NCBI GenBank assembly: GCA_964428355.1
Contig: CAYRYU010000014.1
Span: 1-64,000, forward strand
DNA length: 64,000 nucleotides
Source: CAYRYU01 sp964428355
GTDB taxonomy: Bacteria; Muiribacteriota; Ozemobacteria; Ozemobacterales; Ozemobacteraceae
Direction: 5' to 3'
The position numbers were made by a program, and so were the translations under genes. The notes below the pieces were generated by a model, which worked only from the letters and a program-made list of their open reading frames with translations, had not been told where the DNA came from and ran no database searches. This document shows positions 25,181-34,361 of the stretch, piece by piece (within the stretch, counting starts at the first letter, position 1; each line of letters opens with the position of its first letter).

Positions 25181-26002
25181 ATGAAACTTTACATCGCTGC
25201 AGACATGGAGGGGATCGCGGGAATCGTCTCCTTCCAACAGATTGATGGTGGAAACACATGGGAGCACGATTCCGCGCGGCGGCATTTCACCGAAGAGGTC
25301 GCCGCGGTCTGTTCCGGTGCGATCGAGGCGGGAGTGGAGGAGATCGTGGTCAACGATTTCCACGGGAATGGCCGCAACCTTCTTCCCGAACGTCTTCCCA
25401 CCCAGGCGATGCTGATCCGGGGAGGTTTTCGGCCTTCCGCCGGGTTCGACCTCCTCGACTCGACCTTCACCGGCCTGGTCCTTCTTGGTGCCCATTCGCG
25501 GACCGGAACGCGCGGAGGCCTCCTTCCCCATACCTATTCTTCCCGGCTCCGCTTCGAACTTTTCGGCCAGCCTTTGGGCGAATTCGATCTCCTTTCACTC
25601 GTTGCGGGCGAATGCAAGGTTCCGACACTCCTGATTTCCGGTGATGCGAAGACCATCGAACAGGCGGCCACGAATCTTCCGAGCACGGCCACTGTCGTGA
25701 CCAAGTTCCCCATCGGCAACCGGGGGGCACTGTGCATACACCCGAAACTGGTCTGCGAAAGCCTCAGGGAGGAAACGAAAAGGGCGCTGAAGAACAAGGG
25801 CTCCATCGAGGTCCCCGTGATTTCGCCTCCCGCGCAGCTGATCGTGAAGATTGCCGAGCCCGAACTGGGAGAGCGCCTCGAATGGATCCCCAATCTGAAG
25901 CGGTTGGATGACCTCTCCTTTGAATTCATGGCGGAGAGCATGGTCCAGGTCGCCCGGGTCGTTTACGGGATAACCCTCCTGGTCGAAGCCCTCCCCCTTT
26001 AG
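25181..26002 (+). CDS. dppA: M55-family D-aminopeptidase (DppA-like)
   Basis: Zinc-dependent D-amino peptidase family that trims D-Ala-containing peptides, probably from cell-wall turnover. The 273 residues match the family length. It begins KLYIAADMEGIAGIVSF, the Asp/Glu metal-ligand signature, and has the second site VVNDFHGNGRNLL near residue 60 and LLGAHSRTGTRGG near residue 108. The ATG at 25181 is fixed by the family start, with GAGG about 6 nt upstream; the longer upstream frame is a shadow of uvrB. It diverges from uvrB across 117 bp. Confidence 0.93.
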   Translation: MKLYIAADMEGIAGIVSFQQIDGGNTWEHDSARRHFTEEVAAVCSGAIEAGVEEIVVNDFHGNGRNLLPERLPTQAMLIRGGFRPSAGFDLLDSTFTGLVLLGAHSRTGTRGGLLPHTYSSRLRFELFGQPLGEFDLLSLVAGECKVPTLLISGDAKTIEQAATNLPSTATVVTKFPIGNRGALCIHPKLVCESLREETKRALKNKGSIEVPVISPPAQLIVKIAEPELGERLEWIPNLKRLDDLSFEFMAESMVQVARVVYGITLLVEALPL

Positions 26003-26033
26003 CCCAACCCCCGAGCACGGAAAAGCCACATCT

Positions 26034-26109
26034 GGCCACCGAGTCACCGAGACACGGAGAAAAAGGACAAGCCTTCTTCAATCCTCGGTGTCTCAGTGGC
26101 TCGGTGGCC
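26034..26109. repeat. Dispersed palindromic repeat, GGCCACCGAG type
   Basis: A long imperfect inverted repeat. The left arm 26034-26059 begins GGCCACCGAGTCACCGAGAC; the right arm 26083-26109 ends TCGGTGGCC. Between convergent genes it could act as a terminator-like hairpin. A half-copy of the right arm occurs at 54353. Confidence 0.8.
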
Positions 26110-26139
26110 AAAGGATTCCGGGGGGAGGAAACAACGGGG

Positions 26140-27576
26140 TCAGGAGCGGTCGATTCCCAGGAGTTTCATTTTCCGCTGAAGTGTCCGGCGGGAGATCTTC
26201 AGGACCTTCGCGGTCAGGGAAACGTTCCGCTTGTTGTTCTCGAGCGATTTGAGGATGATCTCCCTTTCGGCGGCCATCAGTTGGTCGTCAAGGCTTCCGC
26301 TGCCGGTTTCGGAGCCCGTTCCTGTGGAACGCCGCTCGAGAAGGTTCGACGGGAGGTGTCCGGGAAGGATTGCGCTGTCGGCAAGCACCACAGCACGTTT
26401 GAGGACATTTTCGAGCTCGCGGATGTTCCCCGGCCAGGAATAGCTGAAAAGGATCCGGCGGGCCTGGGGGTCGAGCTTGGGGGCGGGCTTGTTGTTCTCT
26501 TTCGAGAACTTTTCCAGGAAATGTTCGATGAGCAGAGGGAGATCACCCTGGCGCTCCCGAAGAGGTGGAAGGGTGATCGTCATTTCGTTGATCCGGTAGT
26601 AGAGATCGTGACGAAAACTGCCCTCCCTGACGGCCGTAGGCAGGTCCCGGTTGGTCGCGGCGATGACCCTGATATCCACGTCGATGGGCTTGATCCCCCC
26701 GACCCGGCGGATCTTCTTCTCCTGGAGGACCCGAAGGAGCTTGACCTGGGTGTTCAGGGATGTTTCGGAGATTTCATCGAGGAAAATGGTTCCACGGTTG
26801 GCGATCTCGAAGTAGCCTATCTTCTGGACGATTGCCCCGGTGAAGGCACCCTTTTCATGGCCGAACAATTCGCTCTCGATGATAGAATCGGGGAGTGCCC
26901 CGCAGTTGACGGGAATGAAGTTCTCGCCCGCCCGGTTGGAGTTGGCGTGGATGGCGTAGGCCACGAGTTCCTTTCCGGTTCCGCTTTCTCCCTGGATCAG
27001 GACGGAAAGGTTGCTGGCGCTGATCCGCTCGATGCATCCGAAGATCGACTGCATCTTTTCCGACTGGCCGATGATGCCCTTGAATTTCGCCCCGGAAGAG
27101 GTCGGAGGGGGAGAATCGCGATGGCCGGCCACTTCGTACACGTTGATCGGGGAAAACTCGAAAATGACCTTGTTGGAGATTTTTTGGATCCAGAGCGGGA
27201 GAACCGTTGCGAGGTCCTGGATCTCCGGCTCTCTCATCCCCAGCCGGCGGCCCTCCTGCCAGATCAGGGCGGTGAGGTCCTCCTGGGAGAGCTGGAGGAG
27301 ATTTTCGATATTCATCTCCATCAGTTGGTTGAGAACCTTCAGGTAGCCGAAATACTTGGTCTGGGCGGTTTCGCCTTTCGCCTCCCCCATTCCGATGTCC
27401 TTGAGGATCTGCTCGCGCATGGTCGGGGGCATGGCCATGCCGAAATTGACCTCCTGCTTCTTGGGGATGCCCGACTTCCAGTGCTCGAAAAGCTTGTCGA
27501 GATCCTTCACTCCCCGGGGGGCGATCTCGGAAAAGAACTGGGTGGCCAGGTCTTTCAGCCGTTGTGAGTCGTCCAT
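26140..27576 (-). CDS. Sigma-54-dependent transcriptional activator (AAA+/Fis)
   Basis: A 478-residue enhancer-binding protein. Residues 1 to about 165 are an unrecognised, mostly helical sensory region without a receiver domain. The AAA+ core starts near residue 170 with Walker A GESGTGKE, the sigma-54 contact loop GAFTGA and Walker B GTIFLDEISE. The R-finger region is PLRERQGDLP. A C-terminal Fis helix-turn-helix ends the protein (NVSLTAKVLKISRRTLQRKM). No strong RBS precedes the ATG; the gene follows the zinc-ribbon TPR gene by only 4 bp, so coupling is likely. Its target promoters are unknown. Confidence 0.95.
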   Translation of the reverse strand: MDDSQRLKDLATQFFSEIAPRGVKDLDKLFEHWKSGIPKKQEVNFGMAMPPTMREQILKDIGMGEAKGETAQTKYFGYLKVLNQLMEMNIENLLQLSQEDLTALIWQEGRRLGMREPEIQDLATVLPLWIQKISNKVIFEFSPINVYEVAGHRDSPPPTSSGAKFKGIIGQSEKMQSIFGCIERISASNLSVLIQGESGTGKELVAYAIHANSNRAGENFIPVNCGALPDSIIESELFGHEKGAFTGAIVQKIGYFEIANRGTIFLDEISETSLNTQVKLLRVLQEKKIRRVGGIKPIDVDIRVIAATNRDLPTAVREGSFRHDLYYRINEMTITLPPLRERQGDLPLLIEHFLEKFSKENNKPAPKLDPQARRILFSYSWPGNIRELENVLKRAVVLADSAILPGHLPSNLLERRSTGTGSETGSGSLDDQLMAAEREIILKSLENNKRNVSLTAKVLKISRRTLQRKMKLLGIDRS

Positions 27577-27580
27577 CGAT

Positions 27581-28378
27581 TCAGTCGTTTTTCGCGGGTT
27601 TTGATGTCGGAGCAGCAGTGGGAGCGGAAAGGAGCTCCTTGGGGATGGGCCGTTTGAGCCCCTTGAGGAAATGGATGAAGGTCCTGTCGCCGGGCCTGGC
27701 TTTCAGAGCTTCGAGGTAAGCGTCTCCGGCAGCCTTATAGTCCTTGCGTTCGCTCAGCATCCGGGCATACCAGGACCAGGCTTCCGGGTTCACGGGATTC
27801 GCTTCGGTCGCCTGTTTGAACAGTCCGAAAGCCTTGTTCTTGTTGCCCTGGCTGTAGAACAGGTATCCTGTTTTCCGAAGGGCTTCGGAAAGGTAGGTCA
27901 CGATGATCGCTTTCTTCGGGGTCTGCGGGAACTCCTGGAGGTAGGATTCCCATTCGGAGACCTCTCTGGCCGAGAAACCCATCCGGTGGTAGATCTTGCC
28001 GCGCCGGAAGAGGATCTTCTCGCGCTTGTCAGGGTCGTTTTCGAGCATGAAATTCAATTTCTGGAGCTCCCGATCGAGCTGGGCACGTTCGGATTCACCG
28101 AGCTTGAGGCTCTCGCGGGTTTCCGGATCGATGGAGGCGAGAACTCGCATTTCCGCGAGGTTTTCGAAACAGTTGGTGCAGTAATCCTCGGAGACCGGGT
28201 TCAGGGTCTTGCACTCCAGGCACTGGTTGAGGGGCTCTTCGCAATACTTGCAGTTGATGGCGTCGAGCTCCTGTACCTTCCCGCATTTGGGGCACATGTT
28301 CTTGACCGCGACAACCGCTCCGGCGAGGAAGAGAACCGAGATGCAGACCAGTAACAAACTACGAGCCGTGAACTTCAT
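27581..28378 (-). CDS. Membrane-anchored double-zinc-ribbon TPR protein
   Basis: A 265-residue protein. An N-terminal signal or anchor (LLLVCISVLFLAGAVVA) is followed by four CxxC knuckles (CPKC, CKYC, CLEC, CTNC) at about residues 28-76, which would form two zinc ribbons. The rest is helical and TPR-like (IYHRMGFSAREVSEWESYL, AWSWYARMLSERKDYKAAG). The start at 28378 is set by GGGAGG about 9 nt upstream. A consensus-like promoter stands before it. It is in an operon with the sigma-54 activator. Function unknown. Confidence 0.75.
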   Translation of the reverse strand: MKFTARSLLLVCISVLFLAGAVVAVKNMCPKCGKVQELDAINCKYCEEPLNQCLECKTLNPVSEDYCTNCFENLAEMRVLASIDPETRESLKLGESERAQLDRELQKLNFMLENDPDKREKILFRRGKIYHRMGFSAREVSEWESYLQEFPQTPKKAIIVTYLSEALRKTGYLFYSQGNKNKAFGLFKQATEANPVNPEAWSWYARMLSERKDYKAAGDAYLEALKARPGDRTFIHFLKGLKRPIPKELLSAPTAAPTSKPAKND

Positions 28379-28417
28379 GAACCGATGACCTCCCGTGGAA
28401 TGATCGTGGATGTGAGC

Positions 28418-28446
28418 ATCATAGGGGAGAACGCGGAGCAAGTCAA
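28418..28446 (-). promoter_or_regulatory. Sigma-70-type promoter of the zinc-ribbon TPR gene
   Basis: On the minus strand TTGACT (28446-28441), a 17-bp spacer and TATGAT (28423-28418). It overlaps the stop of the upstream gene and gives a leader of about 30 nt. Confidence 0.75.
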
Positions 28447-29291
28447 CCTGCGGCGGGGGTGAAATGGTCCCAGACTGCGGCGGTTCCAGATGCCTCCCGA
28501 CCCGCGGCCTTGAGCGCAGCTTCGCTGAGCATGATCTTTCCCGGTTCGACCGAACCGAGGGCTGACAGTATCGGGATCACCGATCGGGCGTCCTGTTCCG
28601 ACTTCCTTTTCCTGAACACGTACCAGTCGTTTCCGTCGAAACACCCGAGGTATTCGCTTTCTCCGACCCTGATCCTGAAGAAGGAAGGCCGCCTGAAACG
28701 GAAAACACCGTATTCCGCCGCCATGGAAGCGCGGGTGGTTACGAAAGCCGGGGGAAGGGGAAGACCCAGGAATGGCTGGAATCCCTCCTCCTCGAGTTCC
28801 CCGCTTGCCGGGCTCCAGGATTCGATCTCGGCTTCGGACGGTTGTTCGGTTCCTTCGATCTTCAACGGCCTGTAACAGCGGTCCCTTTTTATGCCGACCG
28901 ATTCGAGGTCCGAGGTCGTTTCGGATGTGTCTCCAAGAAGTACAAGCCCTGACAGGGAACGTTTCAAGGCTTCCGTTTTAAGCCCGGAAATGAGTTTCCC
29001 CGCCACGACGGGATGGTGGAAATCAGGGTGGAGCCGCCAGCGGGGAACTATTCCATTTCCGTCCGGAAGTCGGAGAAGGTCCGCATATCCGAAAACCGCC
29101 CTTCCGACTCCGATGACCCAGGAGGACCCCGGAGTGCGGGCAACCATCTTGAAATGCATGCGAAAGGTTTCCGATCCGTCGAACCAACCCCCTTCGAGGG
29201 TTTCGAAACACCGGTGCATGTCCACCAGGGGCTCGGTGTCGTCCTCGTAGGAGCACGGCCGAAACTCCATGCGTTTCAACATCTCGTTCAT
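28443..29291 (-). CDS. Conserved-looking protein, possibly GNAT-like
   Basis: The 282-residue soluble protein is not firmly recognised. The first ~150 residues have a layout suggestive of a GNAT acetyltransferase (EFRPCSYEDDTEPLVDMHR, then GVGRAVFGYADLLRL and a helix after HPVVAGKLISGL), but the acetyl-CoA loop is not convincing. The C-terminal half has no familiar motif. The ATG at 29291 avoids a long low-quality extension; the RBS is weak (GGAAA). It is a single gene between a terminator and the promoter of the next operon. Confidence 0.5.
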   Translation of the reverse strand: MNEMLKRMEFRPCSYEDDTEPLVDMHRCFETLEGGWFDGSETFRMHFKMVARTPGSSWVIGVGRAVFGYADLLRLPDGNGIVPRWRLHPDFHHPVVAGKLISGLKTEALKRSLSGLVLLGDTSETTSDLESVGIKRDRCYRPLKIEGTEQPSEAEIESWSPASGELEEEGFQPFLGLPLPPAFVTTRASMAAEYGVFRFRRPSFFRIRVGESEYLGCFDGNDWYVFRKRKSEQDARSVIPILSALGSVEPGKIMLSEAALKAAGREASGTAAVWDHFTPAAG

Positions 29292-29368
29292 GTTCAGGTT
29301 TCCAGCAAACCAGATTTGCGGTCCAGGGTCAAGAGGGGTGTGGTACCCAAAACCCTCGAAAGCAGGGG

Positions 29369-29398
29369 AAAACAAAAACGACCGCCGGTGGGCGGTCG
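29369..29398 (-). terminator. Intrinsic terminator of the Gly/Gln-repeat protein gene
   Basis: An 8-bp perfect stem CGACCGCC/GGCGGTCG (29379-29398, 4-nt loop) followed on the minus strand by TTTTTGTTTT. It lies just after the stop at 29417. Confidence 0.9.
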
Positions 29399-29416
29399 CT
29401 TTCGGTTGAACCGATG

Positions 29417-29833
29417 TTACTTGGACTTGCCTTTTCCAACCTTGCGGAAGTGCCCCTTGGTGTGGGAGCCGTCGCTGTTGTAATGGCCCTTCACGAAGGT
29501 CTTGTCTTTCTTGCCGGTGACGGCCTTCTTGACCGCGACTCCGGAGTCCACGACCTTGTTCTGGACTGCGTCGAAAGCTTTGGTTCCAGCCTTCTTACCA
29601 GCCTGGAAACCCTTCTTGAAGGAATCCTTCATTTTCTTGAAGAAACCGGTGTGGCATCCACCCTGGTTGCCCTGGCCGCACTGTCCAGCCTGCCCGGCTT
29701 GTCCGCTCTGGCCGATTTGCCCTGCCTGGCCGGCCTGACCGCAGTCACCCTGTCCGGGGTTGCCGGCAAAAGCGACGGGAGCGCACACCAGAAGCCCTAC
29801 CAGGAGCGACGAGAGAATCAGATTCTTATTCAT
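29417..29833 (-). CDS. Small secreted Gly/Gln-repeat protein with basic C-terminus
   Basis: A 138-residue exported protein. The signal peptide (LILSSLLVGLLVCAPVAFA) is followed by about nine GQ-containing short repeats (GQAGQ, GQIGQ, GQSGQ, GQCGQ) at residues 25-57 with a few Cys. A lysine-rich segment follows (FFKKMKDSFKKGFQAGKKAG), ending with FVKGHYNSDGSHTKGHFR, a motif frequent at the ends of small bacterial secreted proteins. The start at 29833 is set by GGAGG 7 nt upstream. Its own terminator follows. Role unknown; a cell-envelope or matrix protein is possible. Confidence 0.75.
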   Translation of the reverse strand: MNKNLILSSLLVGLLVCAPVAFAGNPGQGDCGQAGQAGQIGQSGQAGQAGQCGQGNQGGCHTGFFKKMKDSFKKGFQAGKKAGTKAFDAVQNKVVDSGVAVKKAVTGKKDKTFVKGHYNSDGSHTKGHFRKVGKGKSK

Positions 29834-30058
29834 TTGGAACCCTCCTATCCAACTTATTTTTCTTTTTTGTCTTTCGAACTTGATGCGCAGGATAACGCAA
29901 CCCGCGTGCCACATTTTCATTATCGGAAAACCGGCATCCATCCGATATTTCTAAAAGCCTAACAATCGCCATGATGGAATTCCGCCAGCACCATGCTGAA
30001 AACCTGACAAAGGAGCGGCCAGCTCGGAAGGAGCTGCAGGCTCGAGGGGGAAGGTTCT

Positions 30059-31624
30059 ATGGACCCAAAAACCGGTTTCGACGATTTTCTCCCAGCGATC
30101 TTTCTTGGGATGCTGTCCCTGATCCTGGGATTTCTGGCCTGGAGATGGGTTCATCGCTCCCTGACCCGGAACTCTCCTGAGGGAAAAGGGATCGGCGCAA
30201 AGCTGGGTTCCCATCTCCAGATTCCCGGATATCTCGGCATTCTCTCGGTTGCGTTCATACTCGCAATCTACCTTTGCCCGCAATTTGCCCAAAAAGGCGC
30301 ATGGATGAAGGGTGCCCAGCTTTTCGCGAGCCTTGCCCTGGCATTCATCATCGGGGAGGGAAGCTTCGCCCTGGGAGTGGACTACTATCTCAGGGAGCGA
30401 CGGAACACCGAAGTCCCGAGCATCTTCGAACAGCTGCTGAAAGCGATCATCTATTGTATCGTGGTTCTTTCTTTCCTCTCCACCACCTACCGTGTGGACA
30501 TCACCCCTCTTCTCACGACATCCGCGGTCTTCACCATGGTCATTGGTCTCGCCCTTCAGGACGTCCTGGGGAACCTGTTCTCAGGAATCTCGGTCCATAT
30601 CTCACCCCCTTTCCGGATCGGTGACGTGATAAAGGTTTCCGGATTTTTCGGGAAGGTCACCGAGTCGAACTGGCGGGCGACCTCGATCAAGCTCTATTCG
30701 AGCGAGCTGGTCATTCTCCCGAACAACGACATCGCAAAAAAGGAAATCGTGAATCTGTCTCAGTTCCCCGGGGCAATCTATTCGGAAATCCACGTGGGAC
30801 TCCCTTACGCGACTTCCCCCGAGAAGGCACGTACCGGGCTGCTCGATGCATGTTCCCAGGTGGGTGACATCCTGAAATCCCCTCCGCCCAGGGTTTTCAT
30901 GACCGAATACCAGGATTCGTCGATCAACTACCGCATCAAATTCTGGCATAACGACAACCTCGATCCATCCATAATCAAGGATCAGCTGATGTCGCGGGTC
31001 TGGTACCGTCTAAAGAGGTCCGGAATCGATATTCCCTTCCCGATCAGGGAAATCTTCACTCATCCGGAGAAGGATGAAAAGGGGGTTCTGATCGAGCGGA
31101 GGTTGAGGCTCCTTTCGGAAGTGGATTTCCTGAGCCAGTTGGAGCGCCCCCTTCGCGCATTCCTTGCGGCGAACCTCAAGGAATACTGGTTCGATCAGGG
31201 AGAAGTCATCGTGGAAAAGGGATCGCGCGGCACCGAGTTCTTTCTCATCGATTCAGGCGAAGTGTCCGTATATCTCGAGGGGAAGGCGGGCCCCGCGATC
31301 GCGAACCTCGTTTCCGGGCAGTTCTTCGGCGAAATGGCACTTTTGACCGGGGAACCACGGACCGCCATGGTCAAGGCGGAAAGGGAAACCCTGCTTCTGG
31401 CGATCGATTACGACACCATGAAGGCTCTTTTGCAGCAGAATGCGGATATCGCGGAGACCTTGAGCGACGTCCTGGCGGAAAGAAGCGCCAAGAACGTGAT
31501 GGCGATGAAGAAGAGCGAGGAATCCGAGCAACTGGCCGATGAGGAAAGAGCCGAAAACCTCGAAAAGAAGCAGAACAGTATGCTTCTCTTGGAAAGGATC
31601 AAGGGCTTCTTCCGCCTCGCCTGA
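30059..31624 (+). CDS. MscS-type mechanosensitive channel with cyclic-nucleotide-binding domain
   Basis: A 521-residue membrane channel. There are four or five transmembrane segments in the first ~200 residues. The pore helix region TSAVFTMVIGLALQDVLGNL and the MscS beta domain (FRIGDVIKVSGFFGKV, LVILPNNDIAKKEIVN) follow. Residues from about 370 form a CNB domain with FFLIDSGEVSVYLEG and the phosphate-binding cassette GQFFGEMALLTGEPRTA. The C-terminus is a charged coiled coil. A GGGGGAAGG precedes the ATG. The architecture matches known cyclic-nucleotide-gated MscS homologues; the ligand cannot be told from the sequence. The 225 bp before it, back to 29833, hold nothing I could recognise. Confidence 0.93.
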   Translation: MDPKTGFDDFLPAIFLGMLSLILGFLAWRWVHRSLTRNSPEGKGIGAKLGSHLQIPGYLGILSVAFILAIYLCPQFAQKGAWMKGAQLFASLALAFIIGEGSFALGVDYYLRERRNTEVPSIFEQLLKAIIYCIVVLSFLSTTYRVDITPLLTTSAVFTMVIGLALQDVLGNLFSGISVHISPPFRIGDVIKVSGFFGKVTESNWRATSIKLYSSELVILPNNDIAKKEIVNLSQFPGAIYSEIHVGLPYATSPEKARTGLLDACSQVGDILKSPPPRVFMTEYQDSSINYRIKFWHNDNLDPSIIKDQLMSRVWYRLKRSGIDIPFPIREIFTHPEKDEKGVLIERRLRLLSEVDFLSQLERPLRAFLAANLKEYWFDQGEVIVEKGSRGTEFFLIDSGEVSVYLEGKAGPAIANLVSGQFFGEMALLTGEPRTAMVKAERETLLLAIDYDTMKALLQQNADIAETLSDVLAERSAKNVMAMKKSEESEQLADEERAENLEKKQNSMLLLERIKGFFRLA

Positions 31625-31671
31625 CAGGCCCGAAAAAGCTTCGCCATCCAGGTGGACAGTGAGTGAGGGAA

Positions 31672-34185
31672 ATGATGATCCCATCGAACCGGAAGAACGT
31701 TCCGAAGCCCTGGTACTGGATCCATCCCGCCTCGAAGGAGATCCTTGAAAAGAAACTCTCCCCCGAAGCCGTCACCTTCGGATCGGCGATCGTGAAAGGG
31801 CTGGGATCGCGGGACTTGCTCGAGCACGGGCTCTCGACCCAGATCGTCTTTCGGGAGGGGATCCCGCACCTGGCGCTGGATCTGGTCGCCCTCGCGGGAT
31901 TCCATGACCTGCCCGCCCTGGTCGAGGTCCTCCGCCCGCTCTCGAAGGAACCCCGGCTCACCGCCCCTCCGCCCTGGAAGCCGTTTTCCCTGCTCCTGGA
32001 TGCCCCCGGAAATCCTGGACCGCTCCTCGAAAGGTCGATCGCCGAATCCCCGCGGGCGGCAAAGGGTTCGCGGGATTGCCAGGTCTGGGGCTGCCTCCTC
32101 TGGAAGGCGGGGAGGGAAGATGTGGCCCGGCAGTGGTTCCGCCGGTGGGAATCCTGCTTCGACCGGTCAACTTGCATTCCCGAACGGATCCGGAACATCT
32201 TTTTCCTTCACCGGGTCCTGGATCTGGCCGATGACGCCCGGACCCTCCTGGAATCCGCGAAGCCCATGCCGGGCTGCCCGGAGGATTTCATCGCCCTGGC
32301 CCATGCCTGGATGAGCCTTTTCGGGGAGGAGGATCGCGCCCGGGGGTTGGTGGAGGAAGGATTTGCGATCAGGAATGAGGACTCCGAGCCCGCCAGAGCC
32401 GTTGAAGCCCGACTCCTCCTCTTTGGCCCGTCGGCGGAAGCCGAACGACTCCTCGAGTCAGCCGAAGCCTTCCCTGGCGCTTATTACCATCTCCTGGAGC
32501 GTACCCGAATCCGGGCGGTCTGGTTCGATGACCCCGGAAAAGTGGGAAGGTGCCTGGAGGAGGCGGGGAAAAGGGCTGGGGATTTCGGATCCCGGTTGGG
32601 GGTGGCGGAAGCCTGGTGGAACATGCTGAAGGTGGGGGAACCTCTTGATGACCTTCTCAAGGAGACCGACATCTCCGGGCTTTCCCCGTGGGATCTCCTT
32701 GCCTTCGCCGCGGCCCAGGTCAACATTCTCGACCTGCCCCATCGGGGTCGCGAAGCCCTGCACATCGCCCAGGAACGGGACACCCAGCCGCGGTTCCAGC
32801 AGATCGTCGCCCGCTACTGGCTGGATCTGTTCGGTGAGGTCGAGGAGGCCCGCCTGGTTTTGGAGAAGATGTCGCAGGGGGAAATCCGGAAGGCCGGGGA
32901 CCACTTCTTCCTCTCCGATTCCTGGGGCGAGGTGTTGGATGACCGGGACCATGCCCTGGGTCAACTTCAGGCCGCCAGGGAATCCTATGGTACAACCGAG
33001 GAGATCGTGGGACTCCTGGAAAAATGGGTCTCCCTGGGAATCGAGGATGGGGAGTTTTCCGAGATGCTTGAGGCAGCGGAACGTCAGGCGTTCCACCGAA
33101 GGGATTTCATGTTGGTGGCCCGATTCCATGCCATCCATCTGGGCGATCCCGCCAGGGGGAGGCAGTTCGCCGCGGGGACGAAGGATCACCACATGCGGGT
33201 GGCCGTCCTTCTCGATCTGGCAGAGTCCATCCGGAACCGGTCGCCCGATCCGGGTGAGGCCTGGAAGTGCGTGACGACGGCGATGGAAAGCGTGGCAGGA
33301 ACATCCGATGCGGTGGAAGTTGCGGTTCACCTCGCCCGTGTCTGGAACGACCCCAGCCAGGCCAGGGAGTGGCTGACCCGGGCCGGGGCTCTGGTAGATG
33401 ATTGGTTGGATCTGAACATCTGCGCCAAGGGTTGGAAAGAAGCCCTGGGGGATGAGGATGGAGCCCGAAAGGTCCTGGAAGAAGCCCTTGCGAAGGCATC
33501 CTCTCCCAAAGCCCGGTTCGAGGTTCTTCGAAGCTGGGCGGAGGTTTTCCCCAAGGATATCTCCGTCGCCTCCCAGGTCGAGGAGTCCCTCCCCCAGGCG
33601 GTCACCCCCTCCGACTACCTCGCGGCCTGGAAGGCGGCCGAAAGTCTGGGGAAGTCGCGGGATGAAAGGGATCAGATTCTTTTGAAGGCGGAGAGCGCAG
33701 TCACCACCGTCAACCACGTTTTCGAGCTCGTGGCGGCGTCCTTCCACTGGGTCTATTTTCCCTCCGGCATGGTTGGACGACTCCTGGAAAAGGGTCGGAA
33801 GCTCGTGCGAAACGTCTTCCAACTGAACACCTTGATCGAGCAGGTCATGAAACACCACCGGAATGCCGCGCTTGCCCGGGAATGGCTGCTGGCAGGAGAA
33901 TCCCGTTTCCGGAATTCCTACGATCTGACGGTTCTCGCGAGAACCTGGAAGTCGGTCCTGAATGATCCTGGCGAGGCTTCGGCGTGCCTGGAAAGGGCGA
34001 TTTCCCTCGCAAGCCACTCCCGCGATTTCATTCGCTGTGCCGAAACCCTCTTCGAAATGACCGGGGACCGGGACCGTTCCCTGGCTCTCCTGTCCACCGC
34101 GGAAACCCGTCCGGCATTGGAATCGGCCACCGTTCTCGCGGAGATCCGCAAGCTCAGAGCAAGGATCCTGCGTGACCCTGGATAG
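31672..34185 (+). CDS. Long helical-repeat (TPR-like) protein
   Basis: An 837-residue soluble protein with no signal peptide, built almost wholly of ~35-residue helix-turn-helix repeats. The recurring pattern is 'LAxxWxxxLGDxxxAxxxLxxAExxA', for example AKGWKEALGDEDGARKVLEEA, ARTWKSVLNDPGEASACLERA and ARVWNDPSQAREWLTRAGA. At least fifteen units can be seen. The start is uncertain among GTG 31663 and ATG 31672 or 31675, since GAGGG lies at 31666. It follows the channel gene by about 47 bp and could share its transcript. Probably a protein-binding scaffold. Confidence 0.75.
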   Translation: MMIPSNRKNVPKPWYWIHPASKEILEKKLSPEAVTFGSAIVKGLGSRDLLEHGLSTQIVFREGIPHLALDLVALAGFHDLPALVEVLRPLSKEPRLTAPPPWKPFSLLLDAPGNPGPLLERSIAESPRAAKGSRDCQVWGCLLWKAGREDVARQWFRRWESCFDRSTCIPERIRNIFFLHRVLDLADDARTLLESAKPMPGCPEDFIALAHAWMSLFGEEDRARGLVEEGFAIRNEDSEPARAVEARLLLFGPSAEAERLLESAEAFPGAYYHLLERTRIRAVWFDDPGKVGRCLEEAGKRAGDFGSRLGVAEAWWNMLKVGEPLDDLLKETDISGLSPWDLLAFAAAQVNILDLPHRGREALHIAQERDTQPRFQQIVARYWLDLFGEVEEARLVLEKMSQGEIRKAGDHFFLSDSWGEVLDDRDHALGQLQAARESYGTTEEIVGLLEKWVSLGIEDGEFSEMLEAAERQAFHRRDFMLVARFHAIHLGDPARGRQFAAGTKDHHMRVAVLLDLAESIRNRSPDPGEAWKCVTTAMESVAGTSDAVEVAVHLARVWNDPSQAREWLTRAGALVDDWLDLNICAKGWKEALGDEDGARKVLEEALAKASSPKARFEVLRSWAEVFPKDISVASQVEESLPQAVTPSDYLAAWKAAESLGKSRDERDQILLKAESAVTTVNHVFELVAASFHWVYFPSGMVGRLLEKGRKLVRNVFQLNTLIEQVMKHHRNAALAREWLLAGESRFRNSYDLTVLARTWKSVLNDPGEASACLERAISLASHSRDFIRCAETLFEMTGDRDRSLALLSTAETRPALESATVLAEIRKLRARILRDPG

Positions 34186-34361
34186 GCGAGGGCATACCTA
34201 CAGCGATCGGAAGCCTTCCCAAGGACCGCCTTCCAAACTTGATAACGGATCTATCCCATCCGGATCGGTTTGAGGAGGTCATGACCCCGGCAGGTCGCTC
34301 TCACTGGCGGCCGGGTCTCGCAGTCGTTACCGGGAAAGTGCCCCATAGGGGCGGTGTGGGG

